Shown here piece by piece: positions 11,084-22,344 of a stretch of DNA of 64,000 nucleotides. The position numbers and the translations under genes were made by a program. The notes under the pieces were generated by a model. It was not told where the DNA came from and made no database searches. It saw nothing but the letters and a program-made list of their open reading frames with translations. This DNA is from Symsagittifera roscoffensis (lineage: Eukaryota > Xenacoelomorpha > Acoela > Convolutidae). How positions within the stretch are numbered: position 1 is the stretch's first letter; each line of letters begins with the position of its first letter. The stretch is taken from NCBI RefSeq assembly GCF_963678635.1, contig NC_087070.1, positions 4,436,539 to 4,500,538 on the forward strand. Direction: 5' to 3'.

Positions 11084-12219
11084 GTGTGTGGAACAGAGAT
11101 GTAAAAATCAATTACTTTATTAAAAGAAAAAATCAATCGGATTTTTTAAATTCAATTCTGTTTTATAAAGACGAAATTTTAACCAAAAAGTAGTTATTTC
11201 AGAAATATTGACTTTCTTTTGTTATTTTTCATAAATTGACGAAATGAAATTGCAGGGTTTTTTCACATTTGCGAACAGATTTTGTCCTTTCCTTTTCCGG
11301 CGTCCACCTTCATATAGGTTAGCCCGGGTCCTCTGCAGCACCTCTGGTGTCTAGCTAGGTTAGTTTTAGAGACGCATTTTACCCAACTTTGACACAGAGA
11401 TACTGGCGTTGGGGCCCGTTTGTTTGCCTTCTGTTTGTTTAAAGAGGAGTGTGGCCCGGCTAAGACCAGACCCCTCCCTTCCCTAAAAGGATAACGGGGT
11501 TGCTTCTTTCTTTTTGGGGCGATGTCTTTTTTGCTGAAACAATCTTCACCACTGGTAGGTAAAACATCTGGGATAACACATCTGGGTAAAACAGATTTCG
11601 TCCTACGACAGCTTTTGTTCCTCGGCCTCCGGGAAATTGATTTTTAATGGCCGTTTCTGAAGTTATTTGCCAATTTTTTACTCGGTTAATTCGGAAAATT
11701 GATGCCCACAATCGGGCTGAGACGCGAATTATCTACAAATACATATAAGAACTATAGATAAGAACTGTTTCTGTTCCTCGGTCCTAGTATGCATTTAGAT
11801 GTACAAGTCCTTGAAATTTGTTGCATATGTATAGATGCACAAGTGCGCTAACCGCCTGCGACAATTTGGAGGCCACATACTCAGTAAGCGCGAATGTGGG
11901 TCCTCTCCAAAAGGGATAAATCGTCTTAGTCGTTTTTCTTATTAAATTCTTCAGGCTTCTTTTCTTGATAACATATAAACGCAGGTGATTGTTTGCGTTG
12001 ATTTTGAATACATTGGACGCAGGACGTCGGTGCTATAATTCAAGTTGATATTTTCATGGTACACTTGCGGTATTTTTAGATGGTTACAAAATTGAGAAAA
12101 TGGCTCAAGTTTTTGCTACCAGTGCTGTTTAGAGATGAACAGAAATACAACAGCGCTGTAAAGCAGTTTATGATTCAATGAACTAATGTAAACAAGATTA
12201 AGTAGAAGTTGTATTTCAG
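11084..12219 (+). other. RAB28 intron
   Basis: An intron of 1136 bases from a GTGTGT donor to a TTGTATTTCAG acceptor. I see no gene or recognisable transposon in it. A GC-richer stretch at 11290-11500 is not coding in any frame I can support. Confidence 0.7.
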
Positions 12220-12449
12220 AAAAGAGTGAGGGAGACTCGGAACCCAAACCCAGCGCTGGAGGAGGAGAAGAAATAAGAGAGATGAAGAAGACGTCGTGTC
12301 ACTTTGCCCTGGTGGGCAACAAAGTGGATCTGCAGCACATGGTGGCCATAAGTCCAGAGAGACACCACAGATTCGCCAGTGAGCACTGCATGTCCAGCCA
12401 CCTAGTGTGTGCCAGCAGGGCAGACGGCATACAGCTCATGATCAAGAAA
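12220..12449 (+). CDS. RAB28: RAB28-like small GTPase, middle exon with NKxD and SAK-type motifs
   Basis: The acceptor is TTGTATTTCAG and the donor AAA/GTAAGA. Joined in phase 1 to the previous exon, it first completes an acidic, Gly-rich insert (EKSEGDSEPKPSAGGGEE) and then encodes FALVGNKVDLQHM, the G4 guanine-specificity motif in its RAB28 form. ISPERHHRFASEH follows, and then the G5 loop as CASRADG instead of the common SAK. The order and spacing match human RAB28 (LVGNKIDLEHM, then a histidine-rich helix, then SAKTGD). The exon ends in phase 0. Together with the tail of the previous exon, the lineage-specific insert before G4 is roughly 45-50 residues, rich in Ser, Thr, Glu and Gly, and probably a flexible surface loop. 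Intact splice sites and frame argue for a live gene. Confidence 0.92.
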
Positions 12450-12654
12450 GTAAGACACCGTTTTCTCAATCTCTCCCCCATCCAACTCTTTCTCTCTCTC
12501 TCCCTCTTTCCCCCTTAAAGAGTCGATGAACGTAATTCTGACTTTTATATAGATCGAGATGTTTTTTTTGTCTTAAGTCTTAAAATATGTTCAGGCTTAA
12601 GTTTACTTTTGCGCGTTTTGACTTCAGTTCATTTCGTTTCTTAAAAGTAAGGCA

Positions 12655-12935
12655 GCCTCCGCTATCGAACAGCAAAAGTGTAAATGTCACAAAAGACGTG
12701 ATTGACTTCTAGTTTCGAAAAATGAAATTAATTTTCTGATTTCCCTGGAAAATGAAAATTTTACCTATTGTCGCCGGGAAGGAGATTTCTCGAACGATAG
12801 ATCGAAAAAATGTCTGTGCGCCTAAATTGAACTGATTACTCAAGAAAATTTCAAGCAAGAAAAAGTAATCAGTTTTAGCATTGACAAAATTATATACAGT
12901 TTTAGCATTGACTGAGTTATAAACTTACTTCAGAA
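12655..12935 (+). repeat. Dispersed repeat copy inside RAB28 intron (related to 15565-16055)
   Basis: This stretch shares several blocks with 15565-16055: a GAACAGCAAAAGT start, TTCTAGTTTCGAAAA, a region of fused A/T runs, and an end with ATTGAC then AGTTATAAAC. A 26-base block with the core TGTCTGTGCGCCTAAATT occurs here and in reverse complement in the other copy, so the element has internal inverted symmetry. The sequence CAGTTTTAGCATTGAC is doubled near 12875-12915. No coding capacity is seen, and the family is not recognised. Confidence 0.5.
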
Positions 12936-13324
12936 AAAAAAGTCCTTTCCTTGAGTTTTCTCAAATAAAATCGAATAAAACGTCGCAGTCTGTTTGACGT
13001 TATAATCTAAGGAACCAAGTGTTCATCATATCAATTTGAGTTACACTATAACAACTTTTGATGTGTTTCAAAAGAAAACAAGACTGCTCGTATCAGGCGG
13101 AGGTCTGAACAGCCTCTCAACGTATCAGCTGTAGTTTTTTTTGGCAAAAAATGGGCAAAATTTGTACTGCGAGAGTGGTAAATATCTTTCTGCTGTTTTT
13201 CCGTCTGTGTATGCAAAGTGTAGCCTTGAAAATAGTCTGAACATAATATTTGCAGTCTGTTTTTGGTCCTAAACAAATAGTATAGATTTTTTAAACTTCG
13301 ATTAACTTATCAATCAGTTAAATG

Positions 13325-14230
13325 ATGCGTCCGGCTCTATAGGACTTGCTTTTAACGCGGAAAAAACTAAATTACTCGTCAAATCATCCTCTGAAAGTCA
13401 CATCTGAGATAGCCGGAATGATTGATAGAGGAGAAAACGTGATTTTAGTTTGTATTGACCTCAGCTGTGCCTTCAACACTTTGTATCACAGTTCTATGCT
13501 TTCAATTTTGCTTAAAAGATTAGAGGCAAAGCACTCACCTGGTTTTACAACTGTTTGACTGACAGAACTGACCTTGTAATATGTGAGCGTGGAAAATGAA
13601 TAAAAGGGTTACATCAGGTGCCGTACTTGGATCTCTGCTGTTCATTATTGATCTGCTCTGTGTTGGTGATGTATTGAGAGAAATGAAAGTGCCAAAACAC
13701 AAGTATGCCGACGACAGTCACTAGTACGTAGCCTTCAGACGGTCGTTGAGGTTCTCCGTGATCATCATCGAAAAAAATATCAGTCTCTTAAAATATGTGT
13801 TCGGGGCTCTTTAGGAAGAGCCTTACTGCGGAGAAAATTAAATTCCTATCATCGAAATTGAGATTGAATGTTTAGCCCTAGAGTATGGCAGTTTTAGTTG
13901 AGAATATTGAAATCAAAAGAAACAACAGAAGCTTAAATTTTTTCTTGTTGAAATTTTATCAATGAACGAACAGATTATTCTTGTTTCCAAGTTTTTTGAG
14001 GTTACTTTATGCCAATTCATCGCAATTCATTGAGGAAGAACAAAATATATCTAGGAAACTTTTCTAATGCTGCTGCCGTTTGAAACAAATTTCCACAATA
14101 TGTTCGATGCGCGCAGTTTTCAAGCGCAATGTGAAGACTCACTTTTTTCAGCGCCATCTGAAGACTCACTTTCTTCAGCGCCATCTGAGGACTAATTTTT
14201 AACCGCAATTTGAAGGCTCGCTTTTTAAAA
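13325..14230 (+). mobile_element. Fragment of a CR1/Jockey-like LINE reverse transcriptase
   Basis: In RAB28's last visible intron, pieces of a non-LTR reverse transcriptase can be read. Near 13440-13540 is LVCIDLSCAFNTLYHSSML, a form of the palm motif LDLSAAFDTVDH. At 13620-13720, GAVLGSLLFIIDLL is followed by YADDS, the catalytic box region. Near 14060-14190 is the usual C-terminal tail, with NKFPQYVRCAQ and then FKRNVKTHFF. That tail has been tandemly multiplied: a unit of about 30 bases encoding QRHLKTHF repeats three to four times at 14128-14225. The fragment is rearranged, since an AEKTKLL-type segment lies before the palm at 13350 and again near 13830. It has many stops and frame changes and is long dead. 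CR1 versus Jockey is not settled. Confidence 0.75.
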
Positions 14231-14470
14231 AATTATTTGTAACACCAAGTAAATTGTGTAGCACTTTTTATAAATGTGTAATTGAATCTAATTATTAAAA
14301 GCTTGTTCGAATCTTTTTCACTATTCCCCCCTTCAGCAAAGTGGGAGAGGGGGGTTGTAAATAAAGAGGTACAATGTTTTCGCTTTTGTTCCACCGTTGA
14401 GTTTATATTTTATTGCAGTGGTTATTCTTTACTAGATATCATCGTGTTCAAGAGATCTGTTTGTTTCTAG

Positions 14471-14677
14471 ATAACAGCAGCAATACTCAAGGTGAAGCTA
14501 GATAGGGCGACAATTGAGCAGTCGCAATCGGCTATCGCAGCCAGTGTAAATCCACAGAGAGAACAGCCACATGTGCCTCATTCAGCCAATCACAGGGCAG
14601 CAAACCCGAGCAGCCAATCAAATACAGCCACAGGCTCAGGAGACTCGTCCAATAGCAATGCGTGTTCTATCCAGTAA
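14471..14677 (+). CDS. RAB28: RAB28-like small GTPase, last coding exon with CSIQ prenylation box
   Basis: The acceptor TTTGTTTCTAG joins in phase 0 to the middle exon. The exon begins ITAAILKVKLDRATIEQSQ, matching the RAB28 helix AAEILGIKLNKAEIEQSQ almost position for position. A long His/Asn/Ser-rich tail follows, ending NACSIQ and a TAA stop. CSIQ is a CAAX-type box, as in human RAB28 (CAVQ), and predicts farnesylation rather than the double geranylgeranylation of most Rabs. The tail is longer than in vertebrates. No canonical AATAAA follows closely; AATAAT at about 14731 and ATAAA-containing sequences near 14777 and 14860 are possible poly(A) signals. Confidence 0.92.
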   Translation: MTAAILKVKLDRATIEQSQSAIAASVNPQREQPHVPHSANHRAANPSSQSNTATGSGDSSNSNACSIQ

Positions 14678-15081
14678 ACAAGGTCACACTTTTTTGAAGC
14701 ACATTTCATCATCTCAGCTCTATCTTGCACACAATAATGTGAACTAAAACCTGAAAACTCATTTTGTAGATTATCGACATGATAAATGTATATATTGTTT
14801 AGAGGTTTTCATCGCTTAGCTCAGTATCAATGATATGTACAGTGAGTATACATTTTGTATCATAAAGCATTAAGAGATTGTAAAAAAGTTGTGAATAGGA
14901 GGCGCTAGTTATAATTTAAAAATTGATTCTCAGCGTATTCAAGAGATATTTGTCAAAATACTTTTTTAATGCAAGATGCTTAGGTGGTCTACAAAGTGAT
15001 GATTGTGCTTTCCATTCCTGGCTATGATATGTGCTGAAAGTTAAAAGAATTGGAATCAATTGAAGGTAAATGAAGGAGGTG

Positions 15082-15521
15082 ATTGGCACCAGGGGCGGAT
15101 CTAGGATTTTCTCGAGAGGTGGGGCGGATTTTCAAAAAATTTTCCAAAATTTTGACGACCTTTTTTTTTTTTAGGTCGACCAAATTGATTTTTCGAGCTC
15201 TCCCAAAGCACTGTTTTGCCCCTATTTTGGCTAAATTTTCTGCGCTGCAGGCAAATTTTTGAAAAAACAGTCAAAAAAGCCGTTTTTGGGCCCTTTTTTG
15301 AAAAATTTTGACAAAAAAAATGCGTTTTTTTGGCGCGCGCTCCCCCTCAAAAATAGCATATATTGGCGCCAAAGGCGCCTTAAAAAAAATTTTAGGGTCA
15401 GTCGGCCAAAAATGGATTTCTGAAAAAGTATCAAAGGGGGACCCTTTGGGTCGGCAGGGGGTCAAATCCCTGAGGGGGGGGCTTCCTCCCCCCCCCCTCT
15501 AAATCCGCCCCTGATTGGCAC
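15082..15521. mobile_element. hAT-type MITE (15090-15513) with perfect 8-bp target duplications
   Basis: A 424-bp element begins CAGGGGCGGATCTAGGATTT and ends AAATCCGCCCCTG, giving imperfect terminal inverted repeats of the CAGGGGCGGA type seen in many animal hAT MITEs. It is flanked on each side by the direct repeat ATTGGCAC (15082-15089 and 15514-15521), exactly the 8-bp target duplication that hAT transposases make. The inside is non-coding, with GGGGG and CCCCC runs that could fold. It is a non-autonomous element moved by a hAT transposase elsewhere. The unbroken duplication indicates a clean insertion that has not been much eroded. Confidence 0.92.
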
Positions 15522-15564
15522 CTTTACACTTTTGCTCCTCGATAGTGCAGTTGCTTTATTTTTT

Positions 15565-16055
15565 AATTGAACAGCAAAAGTATGAAGTTCACGAAAAATG
15601 TTGATCGAATTCTAGTTTCGAAAATTTAACTTAGAGATTTTCCTGCGAAATGAAAAATTTACATATTGATCCAATTTTATCAAATTGGGTTAATTTTAGC
15701 AAAAAAAAACTTGTGATCAATCATAAAAAGCTATAGTAAAGAGCTCTAAGGGCATCTGTTTTTTTTAGTGAAAAGTGAAAGATGAAATTAACCAAAAAGT
15801 AAACATTTTTTTGGTCTCTGCGGTTATTATTTTTTAGGCAACTGGCTGTTGGCGATGTTTTTCTGTTATCTCTGGCAAAGAAATTTCTCGATCGAGATAT
15901 TGCAAATAGACTCAAATCAGCAGTTAAATGTTAAGAGTAATCTGTTGAATTCAGGCGCACAGACATTTTAGTTGCGCCTCAGATATGTTTTGAAGTGCGG
16001 GCAAAGAAAATTAACCATTTTTGGAATTGACAATATTCAGAGTTATAAACTAACC
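15565..16055 (+). repeat. Second copy of the dispersed repeat found at 12655-12935
   Basis: It shares the GAACAGCAAAAGT start, TTCTAGTTTCGAAAA and the ATTGAC...AGTTATAAAC end with the RAB28 intron copy, and contains the reverse complement of the 26-base block there. This copy is longer, with extra A/T-rich DNA in the middle. A related AGCTTGAAGGGCATCTCTT-like stretch recurs near 19510. Not coding. Confidence 0.5.
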
Positions 16056-17503
16056 TAACGTCGCAGTCTAGCGTCGCAGTTCTTTTTAAAAAAGAAGTTT
16101 AATTTTTAGAGTTGTAAGAGAATACAAACTGCGCCTTATCTGTTTTTCTCAAAATGAATTTTAAAATCAAAAATATGTCATGCAAAAAATTCTGGAAACA
16201 CACTTCTAAGGCGATATACTTTTTCTCTGAAAGTTGAGTTGATTTTTGCAGTTATTGACATTTTTTTTCAATTGTCTTTACTATTCCAAAGTTTCACTTC
16301 TTTTGTCCAGAAGTGATGACATGTTGACACTTAAATGTTGATACAATTTTTTAAACCTATCTACAAACATCGATGAAGGTAGTGATGATTCTTATTAGGG
16401 TTGTTGGTTTTTTTTTCGTATTTTCAGAAAAAATAGAAAAAGTCCGACTGGTCTGTCTTGTGACTAGGATAGAACTGCCGGTACCAAGTCCGGAAAAAGG
16501 AAGAGGGTGGATGTCCGGAAGGGCATCCTGTCCATAAGGACTTTGGTCTGAAAATGCTTCAAAAAGGGGCACCGCTCCAAACAACTCAGAAAGTCAAGCA
16601 AGCAATGGCCATCAGTCCCGTGCGCCCCTTAAATAGGGAGAGGGTGCTAAGAATCTAACGGTTTCATTTAATAATATGGCATACTGATATGTATAGGACA
16701 AAAAAACCCACCCAGAAAAGTCTTTCCGATTGTGCCCGTGAAACCTTGGAACACTAAAAGGAAAATGCCTTAAGATTTGCGAAACTTTAGACAGAAGAAA
16801 GATGCGCTGTCGGTGAGCTGACTACAATAAACTTGTTTCAAAGGAAGCGGTACAAAAACTTTTGGAACTGGTGCCCACTATATTAAATTTTTCTGGCAAG
16901 AAAAATCAGAAGGCACAAATAATGTTGCAGTAGCCTTCAATGGTCGAACTTTTGAAAACGTACTGGACGTAAGGAGAGTAAATGAACGTGTTATGCACCG
17001 AAAACTTGTATTAGGTTATACTGTGTGTAATGTATCTGTGTATGCACCAAAATCTGTTAGAGATGATTAGGAAAAGGATGCTTTTTTAACACGTTAGAAG
17101 ATACTATGTTATCTATACCTGACCAAGAATATACCTTCCTGTGTGGTGACTTGAATGGACATATTAGAGGGTGGCACCAGGAGCTTACCTGCAAAATCGG
17201 CTCATATTGCTTTGGTTTTCAAAACTCAGAGGGTCATAGACATTTCAATTTTCGCCAGTCTCAAAATCTAGCCGCCTTAAACACTTTCTTTAACAAACGC
17301 TGCGAAGATGATTGCTGCACGTTTAAGAATGGAGACAACTCCACCCAGATTGATTTCATTCTAACACGATTGTCGCAGAGAAGTTGTGTCAATAAATTTG
17401 AAGGTGGTCAAGGGCAATGAACGTGGTACTCAACACAGATTTTTTTGTGTGAGATTTCTATCTTAGAAATCGCTTGTTGTTTTTTATCTTAGAAATCGCT
17501 TGT

Positions 17504-17617
17504 TGTTTAAAGGGAGTCGGCGCCAATTCAATATGCTGCAATTCTTTTAACCAATAAATGCATAAAAAATGCAGTAGCCAGAAGAAACTACCTAAACATA
17601 ATACTAATTATTTTTGT
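17504..17617 (+). repeat. Copy 1 of a ~110-bp direct repeat inside the LINE relic
   Basis: It starts TGTTTAAAGGGAGT and ends near CTAATTATTTTTG, with GCGCCAATTCAATA and GCATAAAAAATGCAGTAG inside. The partner at 18611-18720 has the same order with scattered changes. Just upstream, at 17458-17508, a 24-base unit containing TCTTAGAAATCGCTTGTTGT is doubled in tandem. Both copies sit within LINE debris in the same orientation. Confidence 0.75.
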
Positions 17618-18610
17618 CCAAGATAAGTTGGAGATAAATTCATTAAATGTGATGGAAAACTCCTTACTTGTGATCAAGATATTCTCGCAGTGGCAAACCT
17701 ACCTCTCATATCTTGTAAATGAAACAATTCCTTTTGAAAGGGAAGATAACCCTCCAGTGGCTGGAACATTGAATGAACTTTGGATCCATAAAGTGGCATT
17801 TGCACTGAGAGGGATCAAAGTAAGAAAAGCCCAGGACCAACATGGCTAACTTCGGTTTTTACAAAACTTGCTGGGGTTTGTGGACTTGCTGGACTTTTTG
17901 AAGGACTCTGGTCTAATCCCCTCCGACTGAAACCAAAGGGAACTGTTACTTTTACGAAGGAAAATGCGATCCGTGAGAATGTGGATCATAGAGAGGCATC
18001 CGATGACTGGAACACGCATTAAAATTTTTTGAAAAAAAAAAAAACTGGAAAAATGTCAAAGAAAAGTGATAAAAATAGATGACATGCACTTTGGCTTTAT
18101 GGGTCGTAGATCAACTACCGATGCCGTTTTTGTTAGACAATTGAAGGAACTGCTTGCGAAAAAGGATAAACACCTGCGTCACAAATTTGTTGATCTCGAA
18201 AAAGCTTTCGACTCTGTTCACAGGGAACTGATCCCATGAGCTCTAAGGCAACAGAGAGTTTCTAAAAATCTGGTACGACTGATAATGAGCCTGTACACCG
18301 TGTCGAAAACTAGAGTTCGCCGTCCCCAAGGATGCAGTGCTTAGTTTGAAATTGAACTAAGCGTGCATCAAAGAGTGCCCATTTTTATTTATAATTGTAA
18401 TCGAAAAGGCTACGAAAAACTGTCGGTCCATGGTACCATGGGATGAACCATAAGCAGATGAACTTGTGATATTTGCTGAAATGAGAGGTTTATTACTTGG
18501 AACAAGACTTTGCAAAATTGCGGTTTGAGAATCAACGTGGTTAATACTAGGCAATTGATTTCTGACCAAAAGTCTTTTCCTATAAATACGGAAAATATCC
18601 ATGCGCTTTT

Positions 18611-18720
18611 TGTTTAAAGGGAGTGGGCGCCAATTCAATACGCTGCAATTCACGTAACTAATGGTTGCATAAAAAATGCAGTAGTCTAAGGAAACTACCT
18701 AAACTTAATACTAATTTTTG
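18611..18720 (+). repeat. Copy 2 of the ~110-bp direct repeat inside the LINE relic
   Basis: Partner of 17504-17617, about 1.1 kb downstream in the same orientation. It could be a small insertion that landed twice or a duplication within the dead LINE. No terminal inverted repeats are obvious. Confidence 0.75.
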
Positions 18721-19060
18721 TGCAGGATGCAATAGTTTTTCAATTATCTTTCAATTGAGAATGCTACTCTACAAATTATTCTTTTTAAAACCCTGAGTAT
18801 TGTCAAAGAATTCTGTTATATGGGTGGTTTGATTTCCATTGAAAATGACGCAATACGTGCATCTTTGGTCAGAATTGCAGTTTTCTGGACGAAATGGCAA
18901 CAAATTGCTCCCCTGGTGCTGAACAAAGATATTGACTTAGTTACAAGGTGTGATATCTACGGAGCTTGTCTCCGGCCAGTTCTGATGTACTGCTCTGAAA
19001 CTTGGGCAGAGAACAAGGCAATATCCATCTAAAGAGTGCTGATATGAAAGCTCTGCGTAA

Positions 19061-20579
19061 AAAACGTGTAATCCTCCATTTAATAGCTTGAATGCTATTC
19101 AAAGTGCCCTCGTATGAACCGTTGCTTTCGTGCTTTGTGGATTTCCAGTCCCGCCACAATGGGAAATTGGGCAATTAGCGCATTAGTTTAGTAGTTGTTT
19201 TCAGCAAAAAGTCTGAAAATGCTCCAATAGCTACAGAAGTTCATTCCTCCATTTACATGTATGAATGCATTTAGGTACAACCCTCTTATTTGAATTCAAT
19301 TTTTTCTCATCTGTTAAAAGTTGGGAAATTGAATGCTCACGTTTCGAAAACAGAAAAGGCAAAAAAAACTACCAGTTTTCTATTTCAAAATCACATTATC
19401 TTTTTCAGGTTTCACAGTGGAATGAAAACTTTAGCTTTTCATCCAGTTTTCCTGAACTGAGTAAATTAGGTTAAAACATTGTCAACCATAAAGTGTTCTT
19501 GAAAATTAAAGAGCTTGAAGGGCATCTCTTTTTTCTTGAAAATTCGCGAGTGGAGATATAGTTGTCAAAATTTCTCCTATTCTTATGTGTAACCTTCGTA
19601 TAGGTTGGGATTTATGTATTTGTATCTAAGTATCTGATTGAATATGCTTAAATAAAAAAAGAAAATTGATCACTTGCTGAAGTGTCTTTCCGCCGTGACA
19701 TCTGAAAGATGAAATCCAATTTCGAAAAAAGTTTAATTTTTTTGGGCCATTTCGACTTTCAAGATGAAAAAATTCAATAGTCTGATTTTAAACAGACGAA
19801 ATTGAAATGGTTTCCAGAAGTCGATTATACCTGAGTGTATTCATAAATGCATATGTATAAATGAATTTCTGTAGTTATTTATTAGAGCGTTTCGACTTTT
19901 CGCTGAAATTACGAAAAACAACAAGACCCATAGATAAAGAGAAAACCTGTATCAATAACTTAAATGTCAACATGTCATCATGTCTGGACAAAGAAACTTG
20001 AAATTGAAAAAAGCCAACAGACAATTGGAAAAAGGCCAATAACGGCAAAAAAACAAAAAAACTTGATTTGTTTCTTTTATCAACTGCTTTTTTCCGAGAA
20101 AAACGTTTATCGCCCTAAAGCTATGTTAAGTGTTTTTCAAAATCTGCATTTTACAGCCCAGTTCAGCTGTTTTTCTTTGTAGCGACATCATTGAATTTGC
20201 GTTTATTTGCAGAAAAACTATTGCTGCGTAATCTAATTGTGAGAACATAAACATAAGCAGCAAAGAATCCAAGGAAATAGTGGGTAGTCACTAAGTCAAT
20301 TGTTAGAACTGAAAACAGAAATTATCAAAATTACATTTATAGCAATATCTTACCAATGAAAAGAAAGTTTTTGCAAATGCCTCAAAAAGTCAGACAACAA
20401 GTTTCAGAATTAACCATCGCATTAAGAAACTCATGTTCGACAACCATTGCTCAACTGCTACTCATCAAGACGTCCGAAAAAAAATCATAACCTTAAATCT
20501 TTCGAAAATAAAATATAAATGAGTTTAATTACAGTTGAAACTACGAGATCCCATGTTTATCTTAAATTCCCTTATTCCT
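19061..20579. other. Gene-free stretch
   Basis: AT-rich DNA with short ORFs only and no recognisable domain. Apart from a fragment near 19510 resembling part of the repeat at 15565-16055, I see nothing in it. Confidence 0.5.
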
Positions 20580-20766
20580 GTTTAGTTAAACTCATTCCTA
20601 TATTTTGTAGTTAAAATTAAGGTTAAGTTAAGGTAAATTACTTTAATTCAGTTAGGTAAACTTTATCTTAATAATTTTTTAAGGTAAAGTTAAGGTAATG
20701 TTAGAGTAAATTTTACCTTAATTTTTTTTTACCTTAGCGCATTTAGGGTAATTTTAACTAAACACA
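20580..20766. repeat. Small palindromic element rich in TTAAGGTAA units
   Basis: About 187 bp, bounded by GTTTAGTTAAA on the left and TTTAACTAAAC on the right. Inside, AAGGTAA-type units are repeated on the left and TTACCTTA-type units on the right, so it folds back on itself. It is probably a tiny MITE or a degenerate foldback element. Confidence 0.55.
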
Positions 20767-20945
20767 ATCTAAACCACTATGTACGCATGTAAGTACCTGG
20801 CGTGAGCTCCGTTTTTGCGTGGGTTCCGTGCCTGCTAATAAATTAGCTTAGATTTGGTTTGAAAAATGTTGAAAGTTGATGATTTTAATGTAATAAAGTT
20901 TTGATTTATATGGAAACATTGTTTTGCAACTTAACTGTGCCAGTT

Positions 20946-21470
20946 ATTGTTCCGACTTTCTATACGAAATTAACGCAATATTTGTGCTCGGGGTGGGTTT
21001 TTTTTCTTCAGACAAATTTTGACTTTTGAACTAGCCATTGTGACGGATTTTGTAAATATCATTCGAAGCTATTGTTGACTTGAGCTTAAATTTGAAGTTG
21101 TTTGACCATTTTTTTTGTAAATCTAGGGGGGTTTAAAGATTGCCATTTTAGCCAATTTGGGACAATTAACGCGCGATATATTTCGCGCTATTAACGCGTA
21201 AGCGGAGATTTAATTCGTCTTAGAAATTGTTCCAAGTTGGTGGTTGAAAGAAGCTTATTTGCCATAATTGATTTGTTACAATGAGCGAAATCTATCCTTT
21301 TGAACTTTATATGGCGTGTGGGGGTATGATTTTCATAAAAAATTTCAAATTTAAGAAAAAAAAATTTTTTTATTTTTTATTTTCTTCTTTTTTGTTATTA
21401 CTGCTTCACAAACCTCAAAAGTCACTCGAAACATTCAGCTCTCCGCCCTGATGTGAACAGTATTATACTA
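20946..21470 (+). repeat. Interspersed repeat R1, copy 1
   Basis: About 525 bp, one of at least six copies in this window. Landmarks in order: TTGTTCCGACTTTC near the start with a CGAAATTAACG follow-on, CTCGGGGTGGGTTTTTT, AACTAGCCATT, ATTGCCATTTTAGC, the palindromic core TTAACGCGCGATATATTTCG then CGCTATTAACGCGTAAGCG, GGCGTGTGGGGG, and an end with a short hairpin and a GAACAG-type tail. It has no coding capacity. Its boundaries are judged from alignment with the copies at 50306, 52163 and 62404. Confidence 0.8.
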
Positions 21471-22344
21471 TATGTAACCAATATGTATTTTTAACACATT
21501 CTTTTAATTTTACAATCATTCGTTTTGATGCTGCGGCTAAATAGTACAGTTACTTAATTTTTTTTTCTTCATGGATTAAAAATGAAGTTTTTCTTTGGTA
21601 CCCGAACTATCCGGGTACTGAGCGAAAATACAATGACGTTTTCATTTTTTTTTTTCAACTGAAAATTTTTGTTTCAAAAATGGACTTAAGCTTTTTCAGA
21701 ACCTCTTGAAAACAGAAATTTGATTTTAAAGATCGATTACTGAGCAAACTGGCTTTGGCTTGAAACTCGAAGTTAACCACATTTTGATGCCAAACTGTTC
21801 ATTTTCTGAATTATAAGAGGATTTCTTTGTTCTTCTTTTCGTTCATGATCTTTGTTCAAATTAACATGTTCAAAAATTTGTCTATGGAATCCAGAACATA
21901 CAGACGCAATTGTGCGCCTATTCAGAGCGCAGTACTTTGGCATCGTAATGCAATTACTCAAATCCGAGTGCGCGAGCCGACTGTTTTTTCAACGCTTCAA
22001 ACATTTTTAATTTAAACATCTGATCAAGTATCTGGTGCAATCATTCTTTAATCAGGGGCGAATCAATAAAAAAATCGTCCCAAAAAAAATACTATCAAAA
22101 CCGTATATCGTTATATAAGATTGCCCTCAAGTCAGAAAAGCCGTTATTTTGCCGCCAACGCGCCCATAATATTTTGTTTACTTTGACGCTTAAGATGTAC
22201 CAGGAAAACTTTCTAGGGTTTTGGCTCTACCACCGGTTGTCGTAAATTAGTAACAAAGGGCCCTTTGTGTAGTAAATGGTTAACAAGTCTTTTTGTTTCA
22301 ATTTTGATAGTTTCTAAATGCTAACTAACTACGGATTTTCAGAT

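Larger units (their letters stand above)
16470..19060 (+). mobile_element. Broken RTE-like LINE (endonuclease and reverse transcriptase relics)
   Basis: Pieces appear in the order expected for a LINE of the RTE type. At 16490-16640 is a GC-richer 5' segment (GTCCGGAAGGGCATCC). Near 17035 is NVSVYAPKS. At 17106-17400 is an endonuclease stretch with FLCGDLNGHI, GFQNSEGHR, LAALNTFFNKR and QIDFIL, all landmarks of the apurinic endonuclease of RTE-like elements. Near 18090-18330 the reverse transcriptase gives FGFMGRRSTTDAVF, FVDLEKAFDSVH and VRRPQGCSA. At 18800-19030 the tail gives FCYMGGLIS and CLRPVLMYCSETW. Much of the middle is missing or replaced, and there are many stops and frame changes, so the element is dead. 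It also contains two copies of a 110-bp repeat (17504 and 18611). Confidence 0.8.

Noticed and set aside
10925-14677. RAB28 as a processed pseudogene
   Set aside because: Three exons with consensus splice sites and consistent phases, and no frame damage in the exons.
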